From positions 1-21,836 of the IMG/VR virus record IMGVR_UViG_3300007234_003798: a stretch of DNA of 21,836 nucleotides, one strand, 5' to 3'. Each line of letters starts with the position of its first letter. Position 1 is the first letter of the stretch. The translations under genes and the position numbers were made by a program. Under the pieces are notes generated by a model that saw nothing but the letters and a program-made list of their open reading frames with translations, had not been told where the DNA came from and made no database searches. This stretch comes from a virus. Of this stretch, positions 1-8,004 are shown in pieces.

Positions 1-564
1 TGGTGGGGACGAGGATGTTATTGTGTTGGACAGCAAAATCTTCTTTCGAATGGTGTTTGTGGGAGGAGATTTGACACTTGGTTGCAGGATTATCCTGATA
101 TTGTTGATCACAAATATGTGTTTGGTAATATGGGATATAATCTTAAACCTTTAGATATGCAAGGTGCAGTTGGTTCAATTCAACTTCTCAAGTTTGAAGA
201 GATACATAAGATTCGTAGAAGTAATAAGAAAAAAATACAAAAGATTATTGAGAGTATTCCTGGTACTGGAGTTGTAAATGAGCGAGAAGAATCTGAAACA
301 AGTTGGTTTGGAGTTCCTATTGTTTGTGATGATAAAAATCTGAAAAGATCTTTAGTTTCGCATTTTGAAAAAAATAAAATTCAAACTCGCAATTATTTTG
401 CTGGTAATATCTTATTGCATCCTGGATATAGTCATTTAGATGATGCTAGAAAATATCCAGAAGCAAATCAAGTTCTTGATAAAGTATTTTTCTTGGGATG
501 CTCTCCTACAATTACACAAGATATGATTGATTACATTGCAAAAGTTGTTTCTGAATTCAAATGA
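1..564 (+). CDS. RfbH-like DegT/DnrJ/EryC1 sugar dehydrase/aminotransferase, 5'-truncated by window edge
   Basis: The frame is open from base 1 and ends at TGA 562-564, so only the C-terminal 187 codons are here. The fragment opens with WWGR and cysteines at codons 6, 8 and 20 (C-Y-C then C), followed by RRFDTWL, DHKYVFGNMGYNLKPLDMQGA and, further on, TRNYFAGN. This matches the C-terminal half of CDP-4-keto-6-deoxyglucose 3-dehydrase (E1/RfbH) proteins. These are PLP/PMP enzymes of the DegT fold that carry a [2Fe-2S] cluster and remove the C3 hydroxyl on the way to 3,6-dideoxyhexoses. The CxC-to-C spacing here is longer than I recall for the Yersinia enzyme, so cluster binding is inferred. 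The active-site region lies upstream of the window. It overlaps the next gene by ATGA and begins the glycan module. Confidence 0.82.
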   Translation, partial: WWGRGCYCVGQQNLLSNGVCGRRFDTWLQDYPDIVDHKYVFGNMGYNLKPLDMQGAVGSIQLLKFEEIHKIRRSNKKKIQKIIESIPGTGVVNEREESETSWFGVPIVCDDKNLKRSLVSHFEKNKIQTRNYFAGNILLHPGYSHLDDARKYPEANQVLDKVFFLGCSPTITQDMIDYIAKVVSEFK

Positions 565-1496
565 TTGTTTCTGAATTTTATTATGGTCAAGGTTTTGGTA
601 ACCAGTTATTTGTTTACGTAGCTACTAGAATGCTCGCCCGTAAGAGGGGATTTGATTATGGGTTCACTGGACTGGAAAATTTTGGCGATAGAAGATTCAA
701 TGATAATGGAATTCATTTTATGGATCTTGATCTTGGTAAACCAGTTTATGGTGGTTCCAGTCCTCCTGGCGGCCCACCAGATAAACTTCCTGATGGGATA
801 GAGAACTATTATGTAGAACATAGGCACGGGTTATATACTGACCCTATGCTAAAAACAGATATTAGACTCACTGATAAAAAACTTTTTGAAATAAAAGATA
901 ATACAAAGATTGATGGATCTTTTCAATCGGAAGATTATTTTTATGATGAAATGGATTTGGTTCGTAGTTGGTTAAAAGTAAAACCAGAATTTGAACACAA
1001 TGAAACTTGTGGTGATGATATTTGTGTCATCAATTTTCGTGGTAGTGATATGATTGGGAATGCTGGTTGTTGGTTTCCAAGATCATATTATGACAATGCA
1101 ATACAAAATATGTTGAAGTTTAATCCGAACATGAGATTTTGTATTGTTACTGAAGATGTTAAAACTGCAAATATAGTTTTACCAGAGTTTCCTGCTTATC
1201 ATGATAGTGTTGCTTGGGATTTTGTTGCACTTAAAAATGCAAAAAATATTATTTGTGGAGCATCAACATTTGCTTGCTGGCCATTGTGGTTGAATAAAAA
1301 CATACAAAATTGCATTGCTCCAAAGTATTGGTTTGATCACAATAGATCTCAAGGATGGTGGTCTCTTGGATGTAGCATATATAGTTACCCAACTTATTAT
1401 ATGGACAGAGTAGGTAAACTCTTTACACCTGATGAATGTAGGTTAGAATGGGAAGAGTATAAGCAAAGAACAAATATCTATAGAGATGAAGTATGA
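561..1496 (+). CDS. GT11-like (alpha-1,2-fucosyltransferase family) glycosyltransferase, divergent
   Basis: 311 aa. The N-terminus has the GT11 pattern G-x-G-F-G-N-Q-L-F (residues 9-17) followed by the helix of the first Rossmann-like domain. The donor-site motif, normally H-x-R-R-G-D, reads N-F-R-G-S-D at 158-163, so the His and one Arg are missing. The C-terminal motif IICGASTFACWPLWL corresponds to the usual IANSSFSWWGAWL. GT11 enzymes transfer fucose from GDP-fucose to glycans. The altered motif suggests a different donor or acceptor, or reduced activity. Start ATG 561 overlaps the upstream stop and the stop overlaps the next start, so translation is probably coupled. It is the most divergent of three GT11 copies in the module. 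Confidence 0.78.
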   Translation: MIVSEFYYGQGFGNQLFVYVATRMLARKRGFDYGFTGLENFGDRRFNDNGIHFMDLDLGKPVYGGSSPPGGPPDKLPDGIENYYVEHRHGLYTDPMLKTDIRLTDKKLFEIKDNTKIDGSFQSEDYFYDEMDLVRSWLKVKPEFEHNETCGDDICVINFRGSDMIGNAGCWFPRSYYDNAIQNMLKFNPNMRFCIVTEDVKTANIVLPEFPAYHDSVAWDFVALKNAKNIICGASTFACWPLWLNKNIQNCIAPKYWFDHNRSQGWWSLGCSIYSYPTYYMDRVGKLFTPDECRLEWEEYKQRTNIYRDEV

Positions 1497-2182
1497 TTGA
1501 TCTATCTGATGTTACATTGGTCAGTATTGATACTACAGACCGAATAAATGAAACTCTAACTGCGGTTTATACCAGCATGAATGGTATAAAATATGGGTCC
1601 GTGAAATTAGTAACAGATAAGGATCCTCCAAATTTAGATTCAAATATCACCATAGAACGACCAGTAACTGATATTAAAAACTATAATGATTATAATCATT
1701 ATGTCGTGTACCATCTTCATAATCATATAGACACATCACACTGCTTACTTGTTCAGCAAGATGGTTTTGTTTTGTTCCCAGATAAATGGGATCCACAATG
1801 GTTGAATTATGATTATATTGGAGCTCCATGGGCAGTAGTTGAGGATGCATACATTGATCCTTTTGGTAATCACCATCGTGTTGGTAATGGTGGATTTTCT
1901 TTAAGGAGTAAAAAGTTTCTTGAGGTTCCGACTAAAGTTGAAGTTCCTTGGGAAACTAACAATAGTGACTTTTATTGGATGCCAGAAGGAGTTGTGAATT
2001 ATCATGAGGATGGAAATGTTTGTGTTCATAATAGGCATATTTTTATAGAGCAGGGGTGTAAGTATGCACCTGTTGATGTTGCTGTAAGATTTTCACAGGA
2101 AACAAGAGTTCCGGAATGTGAGGGGGTGACACCATTTGGATTTCATTATAGACTACCACCAGGAGTTAAATTAGAAAGATGA
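1493..2182 (+). CDS. DUF5672-like protein, probable glycosyltransferase
   Basis: 229 aa. The features are a hydrophobic strand ending in LLVQQDGFVLFPDKW, then YDYIGAPW and VGNGGFSLRS, the hallmark segments of DUF5672 as I know it. That family often sits beside sugar-transfer genes in bacteria and large phages and is thought to be glycosyltransferase-like. The QQDGF segment could supply the metal-binding acid of a GT-A fold, which is inference. ATG 1493 overlaps the upstream TGA and the stop overlaps the next ATG, so it is embedded in the glycan operon. Substrate unknown. Confidence 0.75.
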   Translation: MIDLSDVTLVSIDTTDRINETLTAVYTSMNGIKYGSVKLVTDKDPPNLDSNITIERPVTDIKNYNDYNHYVVYHLHNHIDTSHCLLVQQDGFVLFPDKWDPQWLNYDYIGAPWAVVEDAYIDPFGNHHRVGNGGFSLRSKKFLEVPTKVEVPWETNNSDFYWMPEGVVNYHEDGNVCVHNRHIFIEQGCKYAPVDVAVRFSQETRVPECEGVTPFGFHYRLPPGVKLER

Positions 2183-2988
2183 TAGGACATAACCATCTAG
2201 GAAAGAATGGCCGATTTGGAAATCAAATGTTCCAATATGCAGCAACTAAAGGAATTGCAAAAGCAAGAGGATATGACTTTTGTATTCCGAATGGACCGAG
2301 GAATGATGATGAGTTTAATGATGAAGAAAATCAACATAAACTCTTCATGGCTTTTAAATTGCCATCACTTAATAATGTTGGTCTTTTAAATGGACAATAT
2401 AAACAGGAATCATCTTTTAGGTATGATAAAGAACTTGTAAAAACTTGTCCTGATAATGTAAATCTATATGGTTACTTTCAGTCTGAAAGATATTTCTTTC
2501 ATGTAGAAGAAGAACTTCGTAAAGACTTTGAGTTTCGTGATGATGTAAAGAAACTCTGTGATGAAATTTGGAAAGAAATTGTCATTGATGAGGGACATAC
2601 AGAAGCAATTTCTCTGCACGTTCGTCGCACAGATCATTTGATCAAACCAACATATCATCCTGTGCTTCCTATCAGTTACTATGAAGAAGCACTGTCTAAA
2701 CTTCCCGAAGACATTCCAGTTTTTGTCTTTACTGATGACCCTCAATGGGCTTTTGGACATGAGTTTTTCTCTTCAGATAGATTCTTTATCTCTGAAAGTG
2801 ATAACATACATGATATGTGTTTGATGTCTATGTGTAATTACAACATCATTGCCAACTCTACCTTCTCATGGTGGGGAGCATGGTTGGCAGGACATAATAG
2901 GGTGATTGGTCCTAAACTGTGGTTTGGACCTGATGGGGAGGATCCTACGGATATTTACCAGAAGGAATGGGAGTATCTTGATGTCTGA
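2179..2988 (+). CDS. GT11 family alpha-1,2-fucosyltransferase-like protein
   Basis: 269 aa, close to usual GT11 length. GRFGNQMFQYAATKGIA (residues 11-27) is the typical N-terminal block. The donor motif reads H-V-R-R-T-D at 147-152, with Thr in place of the usual Gly. The C-terminal block IIANSTFSWWGAWLAG and PKLWFGP are canonical. The expected reaction is fucosyl transfer from GDP-fucose to a glycan acceptor; the acceptor cannot be read from sequence. It closely resembles the GT11 gene at 5202, suggesting duplication within this locus. Its last 8 bases overlap the start of the next gene. Confidence 0.88.
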   Translation: MIGHNHLGKNGRFGNQMFQYAATKGIAKARGYDFCIPNGPRNDDEFNDEENQHKLFMAFKLPSLNNVGLLNGQYKQESSFRYDKELVKTCPDNVNLYGYFQSERYFFHVEEELRKDFEFRDDVKKLCDEIWKEIVIDEGHTEAISLHVRRTDHLIKPTYHPVLPISYYEEALSKLPEDIPVFVFTDDPQWAFGHEFFSSDRFFISESDNIHDMCLMSMCNYNIIANSTFSWWGAWLAGHNRVIGPKLWFGPDGEDPTDIYQKEWEYLDV

Positions 2989-3736
2989 AATCAGCATTGC
3001 TATCCCGTGCCATGATCGTGGTGAGAATGGCCCTAAGTGGTTGAGAGAACTCTTCGATTCAATTAAGAGTCAAACTTTTCAAGATATTGATATTGTCATT
3101 TCTGATCAAAGTAAGAATGATGGTATCTTGGATGTCTGTAAGGAATATTCAGATGATTTTGAATTCACATATGTTAGATATGAGGGTGATGTCCCTTGTG
3201 AAAATATAAACGTTGCTCTTGATAACTGTGAAGGTAGAATTATTAAAATCATGTTCTCTGATGATGTGTTTGTAGATAACACTGCTCTTCAAAACATATA
3301 TGATCAGTATCAAGACCCTGAGTGTAAGTGGGTATTCAGTGGATTTTGTGAACTGAGAGATGGTAGATATGCAAGTGAAAAGATGCCTATATGGTCAGAC
3401 TACACTTTAGAAGGTAGAAATTTACTCAGCAGCCCTTCTGCAGTTTCTTTTCTAAATGATTGTAAGGTGAAATTTGATATTAATCTCAAACTCTTGCTTG
3501 ACACTGATTTTTATCATAGAATGAGATGGAATAATGGTATGCCTAAATTCATTCATAGTGTATTGATTGCAAATCGTGAGCATGATAATAGAGTAAGCAG
3601 TCAGGCAACATCACAGTATGACTGTGTAATTGAACATCCAGAGGGAAACTGGATGATGAACAGAGGAGAGTATCGCTATGTTCAAGAAAAATATCCAGAG
3701 TTCATGAAAAACAGAAAGTATCCAGATGAGAATTGA
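2981..3736 (+). CDS. Family 2 glycosyltransferase (GT-A fold)
   Basis: 251 aa from ATG 2981, chosen because the protein then begins ISIAIPCHDRGENGPKW, the standard first strand and loop of GT2 enzymes; an upstream in-frame extension would run into the previous gene. LRELFDSIKSQTFQDIDIVISDQS is the typical nucleotide-binding region. IKIMFSDDVFVDN carries the DxD-like metal site (S-D-D). The C-terminal half is less conserved. It overlaps the upstream gene by 8 nt and the downstream one by 11 nt. It likely transfers a nucleotide-activated sugar onto a glycan; the sugar is unknown. Confidence 0.87.
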   Translation: MSEISIAIPCHDRGENGPKWLRELFDSIKSQTFQDIDIVISDQSKNDGILDVCKEYSDDFEFTYVRYEGDVPCENINVALDNCEGRIIKIMFSDDVFVDNTALQNIYDQYQDPECKWVFSGFCELRDGRYASEKMPIWSDYTLEGRNLLSSPSAVSFLNDCKVKFDINLKLLLDTDFYHRMRWNNGMPKFIHSVLIANREHDNRVSSQATSQYDCVIEHPEGNWMMNRGEYRYVQEKYPEFMKNRKYPDEN

Positions 3737-4547
3737 TTTAACGAAAGCTACATTCATAATTCCAATACGAATAGAGTCAGAAGATCGGCTTAGAAATATC
3801 ATAACGGTAGTTGCATTTCTTTTAGAAACTTTTGATACTAATATTCTCATCAAAGAGGTAGATACTCATTCAGTGTTTGAAGAGAAGGCAATGCCAATTC
3901 TTCATAATATTGTGGATGTAGATATCAATATTAACCACATCTTTGAGAAAAGTGATGATAAGTTATTTCATCGACAAAGAATTATTAATGAAATGTTGAT
4001 GGAAGCAAAGACTGAAGTTATTTTCAATTATGATAGTGATGTAATTCTTCCTCTAGAATCTTATGTAAAATCATATCAAAGTATACTTGATAAAACTTTT
4101 GATGTGGTCTATCCTTATGAGAGAGGAAACTTTCAAAAACGAGTGTATGCTGACGATGAGGTCGTCTCCAAGTTTTTAATGACAAAGGACTATACCGATT
4201 TGGATAAGCATACAAATATTTCAACTGCTGATGCTGGATGGGTGCAAGTTTTCAATAGGGATGTTTATATAGAGGGAGGAATGGAGAATGAAAACTTTAA
4301 AGCCTATGCTCCAGAAGATGTTGAGAGATTGCACAGATTCACCACTTTAGGATATAAGGTTGGTAGAATTGTTGATTTTGTTTATCATTTGGAGCATGGG
4401 AGAAGTGAAAATTCTTGGTTTTCCAATCCACACATGGCAAGTAATGTTGCTGAATGGGAAAAAATAAAAGTCTTAAATAAGAAACAATTAAAACATTATT
4501 ATTCACGTCAAAAATATCTGAAAAAATATAATCACTTTCAAATTTGA
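3726..4547 (+). CDS. GT2/GT7C-like glycosyltransferase
   Basis: 273 aa. The N-terminal half has the FIIPIRIES strand and VIFNYDSDVILP, a D-S-D metal motif. The C-terminal half contains GGMENENFKAYAPEDVERLHR, which strongly resembles the acceptor/UDP-sugar segment of the galactosyltransferase C-terminal domain (GT7C: GGxNENFxxWGxEDxE). It probably uses a UDP-sugar such as UDP-Gal or UDP-GalNAc, which is inferred from the motif. It starts 11 nt inside the upstream gene and ends before a 50-bp gap, the longest within the glycan module. Confidence 0.82.
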   Translation: MRIDLTKATFIIPIRIESEDRLRNIITVVAFLLETFDTNILIKEVDTHSVFEEKAMPILHNIVDVDININHIFEKSDDKLFHRQRIINEMLMEAKTEVIFNYDSDVILPLESYVKSYQSILDKTFDVVYPYERGNFQKRVYADDEVVSKFLMTKDYTDLDKHTNISTADAGWVQVFNRDVYIEGGMENENFKAYAPEDVERLHRFTTLGYKVGRIVDFVYHLEHGRSENSWFSNPHMASNVAEWEKIKVLNKKQLKHYYSRQKYLKKYNHFQI

Positions 4548-4597
4548 TGTAGTGATTCAATCATGTGTAAACTGTAATTTTTTAAAGGAGAAATAAA

Positions 4598-5197
4598 ATG
4601 AATAAGTTAAAAATTGATTCTGAAGATCTTCTTGCAAACTATAATCAGTATGAATATCTTACTGATTATATGTGGGCCGGTCAAAAAGGTAACTGGAACA
4701 AACCAGGAGTGAGTGATTATCCACTATATGCATATCTTTCTACATTATTTAATGATATAACGATTCTTGAGATTGGAACATGCTTGGGTGGATCTGCACT
4801 TATGATGTCTCATAATGAATCTAATAATATTATCAGTTATGATATTGCCAAACATTCTAATGATGTTCCTGAAAAATTTAGAAACATTGAATTTAGAATT
4901 GGTAATTTTATGAATGATAATATTGATTACACTAATATTAGATTTTTAACAATTGATGCAGCACATACTGGTAGAGAAGAAGTTGAAATGGTTAAACATT
5001 TGGAGAGTGTTTGGGAAGGTGGATTGTTATTTTTGGATGATATCCATAATAATGCCGGTGGAAGTATGCAAGAATTTTGGGATGGAATTGATCGTGATAG
5101 GCATGATTGTTATGACTTTTCTGAACTTGGTCATGGTTCCCGATTAGGTACGGGAATTGTTAACTTCAACAAATACTATGATTTAGAAATTATTTGA
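4598..5197 (+). CDS. Class I SAM-dependent methyltransferase (Methyltransf_24/CmcI-like)
   Basis: 199 aa. ITILEIGTCLGGSA is motif I (SAM-binding glycine loop). FLTIDAAHTGREEVEMV followed by WEGGLLFLDDIH matches the D-x-A-H and DD metal/catalytic segments of TylF/CmcI-type small-molecule O-methyltransferases. ATG 4598 is preceded by AAAGGAG at 4584-4590, a clear ribosome binding site; this is the only gene of the module starting after a gap. In context it may methylate a sugar or another surface-glycan substituent, which is inference. Confidence 0.72.
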   Translation: MNKLKIDSEDLLANYNQYEYLTDYMWAGQKGNWNKPGVSDYPLYAYLSTLFNDITILEIGTCLGGSALMMSHNESNNIISYDIAKHSNDVPEKFRNIEFRIGNFMNDNIDYTNIRFLTIDAAHTGREEVEMVKHLESVWEGGLLFLDDIHNNAGGSMQEFWDGIDRDRHDCYDFSELGHGSRLGTGIVNFNKYYDLEII

Positions 5198-5201
5198 GAT
5201 T

Positions 5202-6050
5202 ATGTTATTTTTTAATCACATAGGAAGTCTGGGGAGACTTGGAAATCAAATGTTCGAATATGCTGCTCTTCGTGGAATAGCAGCTAAACATGGTTATCAA
5301 TTTTGTATTCCTCCATCACATATGAAAGGGATAGAAAATTATAGTCTTCATGATTGCTTTAAACTCTCATCAAATAGACATGAGGGAATTGGTGAGGATG
5401 TTAAATACGTTCAGGAACCACACTTTCATTTCTCTCAAGAACTCTTTGACAAATGTCCAGACAATACAAGTCTCCATGGGTTCTTTCAATCTGAAAAATA
5501 CTTTCAACACATTTCAGATCAAATAAGAGAGGACTACACATTTCATGATGAACATCTTCTTCCGTGTAAGGAGATGATGTCTACAGTTGAAGGTGAACCT
5601 ATTATGCTTCATGTTCGACGTGGAGATCCAAATCTCACTGACCCTCGTGGATTCAAATGGAGTTATACTCAATGTGGTGATCAACACCCTGTTCAACCAC
5701 TTGAATATTATGAGCGAGCCCTTGCAGAGTTTGATGATGATCAACCAGTAATTGTATTTTCAGATTCTCCTGAATGGGTCAAAGAACAAGAATTTTTCTC
5801 TGGAGATAGATTTTTAATTTCTGAACCTCAACAGAAATATTCTGATGGTTCTTATACACCATATGCTGACTTGTGCTTGATGTCATTGTGTTCACATGCT
5901 ATAATTGCTAACAGTAGTATGAGTTGGTGGGGAGCATGGTTGATTGCAAACCCTAACAAAAAAGTGATTGCACCAAAGATGTGGTTTGGTCCTGCTTATG
6001 CAGATAAAAACATCAAAGACCTTTATTGTTCCGATTGGATTGTGCTATGA
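5202..6050 (+). CDS. GT11 family alpha-1,2-fucosyltransferase-like protein
   Basis: 282 aa. GRLGNQMFEYAALRGIA at the N-terminus, an intact donor motif H-V-R-R-G-D at 137-142 and IIANSSMSWWGAWLI near the C-terminus are all canonical for GT11. Of the three GT11 copies this is the one with the standard donor motif. It is similar along its length to the copy at 2179, including FCIP, FQSE and PKMWFGP segments. It begins 4 nt after the methyltransferase stop and its stop overlaps the nadE start. Confidence 0.9.
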   Translation: MLFFNHIGSLGRLGNQMFEYAALRGIAAKHGYQFCIPPSHMKGIENYSLHDCFKLSSNRHEGIGEDVKYVQEPHFHFSQELFDKCPDNTSLHGFFQSEKYFQHISDQIREDYTFHDEHLLPCKEMMSTVEGEPIMLHVRRGDPNLTDPRGFKWSYTQCGDQHPVQPLEYYERALAEFDDDQPVIVFSDSPEWVKEQEFFSGDRFLISEPQQKYSDGSYTPYADLCLMSLCSHAIIANSSMSWWGAWLIANPNKKVIAPKMWFGPAYADKNIKDLYCSDWIVL

Positions 6051-6868
6051 ATAGAATTACAGACTATCAACATCTCAAAGAAAATATTGTTAAATGGTTA
6101 AATCAATATGTTTCAGATAATCCTAGTATCAAAGCATTTGTTGTAGGGGTATCTGGTGGAATCGATTCTGCTGTTACAGCTACTCTTTGTGCTGAAACTG
6201 GGTTTCCAACTTATGTTCTTTCAATGCCATTGTATTCTTCTCATGATAGTGATTCTCTTTCAAGAGATTATGTTAATGAGTTGGAAAAGAAATATGATAA
6301 TGTGACTAAAGTTCGAGTTGAACTTTCTGGAGTTTATGATAAATTCTTGCAATCATTTGGATGGTGGACTGGTGATGAGTTTACTAAAAATGAACTTGCA
6401 AATGCGAATACAAAATCACGACTTCGTATGGTAACTTTATATCAAGTTGCTGGTTCTAAAAATGGTATTGTTGTTGGAACTGGTAATAAGGTTGAGGATT
6501 ATGGTGTTGGGTTTTATACTAAATATGGTGACGGTGGTGTTGATATTGCACCAATTGCAGATCTTTATAAAACAGAAGTATGGGAACTTGGAAAATATCT
6601 TGGTGTAGATCAACGTATTATTGATGCTCCTCCAACCGATGGGCTTTGGGGAGATAGTAGAACGGATGAGCAACAACTTGGTGTTTCCTATGAACTTCTC
6701 GAATGGGTAATGGAAAGTGGAATAATGGATTGGAAAGATCCATCTTCACTTGATATGTGGAAAGGTAATCCTTTATCTGATGAACAGAAACATGCAGTTA
6801 AGCAATATCAAAAGTTTAACACCCAGAATCAACATAAAATGTCATCAATTCCTACGTTTAAACTATGA
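6047..6868 (+). CDS. nadE: NH3-dependent NAD synthetase
   Basis: 273 aa from ATG 6047. This start overlaps the upstream TGA; a TTG further upstream would lie inside the previous gene. The motif SGGIDS (residues 43-48) is the ATP-pyrophosphatase P-loop. SRLRMVTLYQVAG, VVGTGNKVED, TKYGDGGVDIAPIADLYKTEVWELG and the later TDEQQLGV are diagnostic of NadE, which adenylates and amidates deamido-NAD to NAD+. There is no glutaminase domain, so this is the short ammonia-using form. It is followed with ATGA overlap by a dehydrogenase of an NAD-dependent family, so it may keep NAD+ available for that enzyme or for infection in general (inference). Confidence 0.93.
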   Translation: MNRITDYQHLKENIVKWLNQYVSDNPSIKAFVVGVSGGIDSAVTATLCAETGFPTYVLSMPLYSSHDSDSLSRDYVNELEKKYDNVTKVRVELSGVYDKFLQSFGWWTGDEFTKNELANANTKSRLRMVTLYQVAGSKNGIVVGTGNKVEDYGVGFYTKYGDGGVDIAPIADLYKTEVWELGKYLGVDQRIIDAPPTDGLWGDSRTDEQQLGVSYELLEWVMESGIMDWKDPSSLDMWKGNPLSDEQKHAVKQYQKFNTQNQHKMSSIPTFKL

Positions 6869-8001
6869 AAATTGGAGTTATCGGAGCTGGTAGATTAGGT
6901 ATTTGCTTTGCTCTTCTTTGCGAACAAGCTGGATATGAAGTTATTGTTTCTGATTGCAGAGAAGACTATGTAAATGGTCTTCAAAACAAATTTATTAATA
7001 CCAATGAACCTGAAGTACAGAAGATGCTACTTGAGGCAACAAACTTTACTGCTACGATAAGTAATCAGAAAGTAATTGATGAGTGTGATATAATTTACAC
7101 TCTTGTTGCAACACCTTCACGTTCGGATGGAAGTTATAACGTTGAAGCTGTATGGGAGGTAGTGGAAGATATTAAAAAATCTTCTAAATCTGCTGGTAAA
7201 TCTTTTGTTGTTGGGTGTACAACAAATCCTGGAGATTGTGCAGAGATTCAAGAAGAGTTGAAAGAATGCGGTGTAGAAGTATTTTACAATCCAGAATTTA
7301 TTGCTCAAGGATCCATTGTACGTGATTTGAGACGTGCAGATATGGTTCTCATTGGTGGTGATAATAGTTTAGTATATGCAGATCTTTGTGAACTTTATCA
7401 CAAGATTCAGGAAACTGAACCAAAGATTCACTTTATGTCAACTACTTCTGCAGAACTTGTCAAACTTGCAGTTAATTGTTTTCTAACAACAAAAATTAGT
7501 TATGCAAACATGGTTGGACAAGTGATGACTCTCTATGGTTTGGAGAATGAAATATCAACTGTTCTTGAAGCAATTGGTGATGATACGAGAGTTGGTCGTA
7601 AATATTTGAAGTATGGATATGGTTTTGGTGGCCCATGTCTTCCTAGAGATAATCGTTCTTTTGGAGCATTTGCAAAAAAACTTGGTCTCAAATTTGATCT
7701 AGGAAACACCACTGATAACTTTAATAATGAACATGCAAAATTCTTATGTGATTATTTTATTTCTAAAAATGTAAATAAACTTCCTTTTTACTTTGATTAT
7801 GTTTCTTATAAAAAAGGAACTGATATTCTCACAGAGAGTCAGCAGTATAGACTTTGTTTAGACCTTCTTTATGCTGGTTATACTGTTTATATTGACGATA
7901 TTGAAACTATTATGACACAGATTAGAGACGATCTTGATGGATATGGTGAACGGGTTAAGTTTGGCAAACCATCTGAAGAAGTTTATAAGATTGACTTTTA
8001 A
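6865..8001 (+). CDS. UDP-glucose/GDP-mannose dehydrogenase family protein
   Basis: 378 aa, somewhat shorter than typical family members (about 390-450). The order of motifs is GVIGAGRLG (NAD-binding Rossmann, residues 4-12), TNPGD and YNPEFIAQGS, then AELVKLAVNCFLTTKISYANM (central dimer domain with the conserved Lys/Asn), then GFGGPCLPRD with the catalytic Cys at 258. The C-terminal sugar-binding domain is abbreviated. The enzyme oxidises a UDP- or GDP-hexose at C6 to the uronic acid, using two NAD+. It overlaps nadE by ATGA. The exact nucleotide sugar cannot be decided from sequence alone. Confidence 0.9.
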   Translation: MKIGVIGAGRLGICFALLCEQAGYEVIVSDCREDYVNGLQNKFINTNEPEVQKMLLEATNFTATISNQKVIDECDIIYTLVATPSRSDGSYNVEAVWEVVEDIKKSSKSAGKSFVVGCTTNPGDCAEIQEELKECGVEVFYNPEFIAQGSIVRDLRRADMVLIGGDNSLVYADLCELYHKIQETEPKIHFMSTTSAELVKLAVNCFLTTKISYANMVGQVMTLYGLENEISTVLEAIGDDTRVGRKYLKYGYGFGGPCLPRDNRSFGAFAKKLGLKFDLGNTTDNFNNEHAKFLCDYFISKNVNKLPFYFDYVSYKKGTDILTESQQYRLCLDLLYAGYTVYIDDIETIMTQIRDDLDGYGERVKFGKPSEEVYKIDF

Positions 8002-8004
8002 AAA

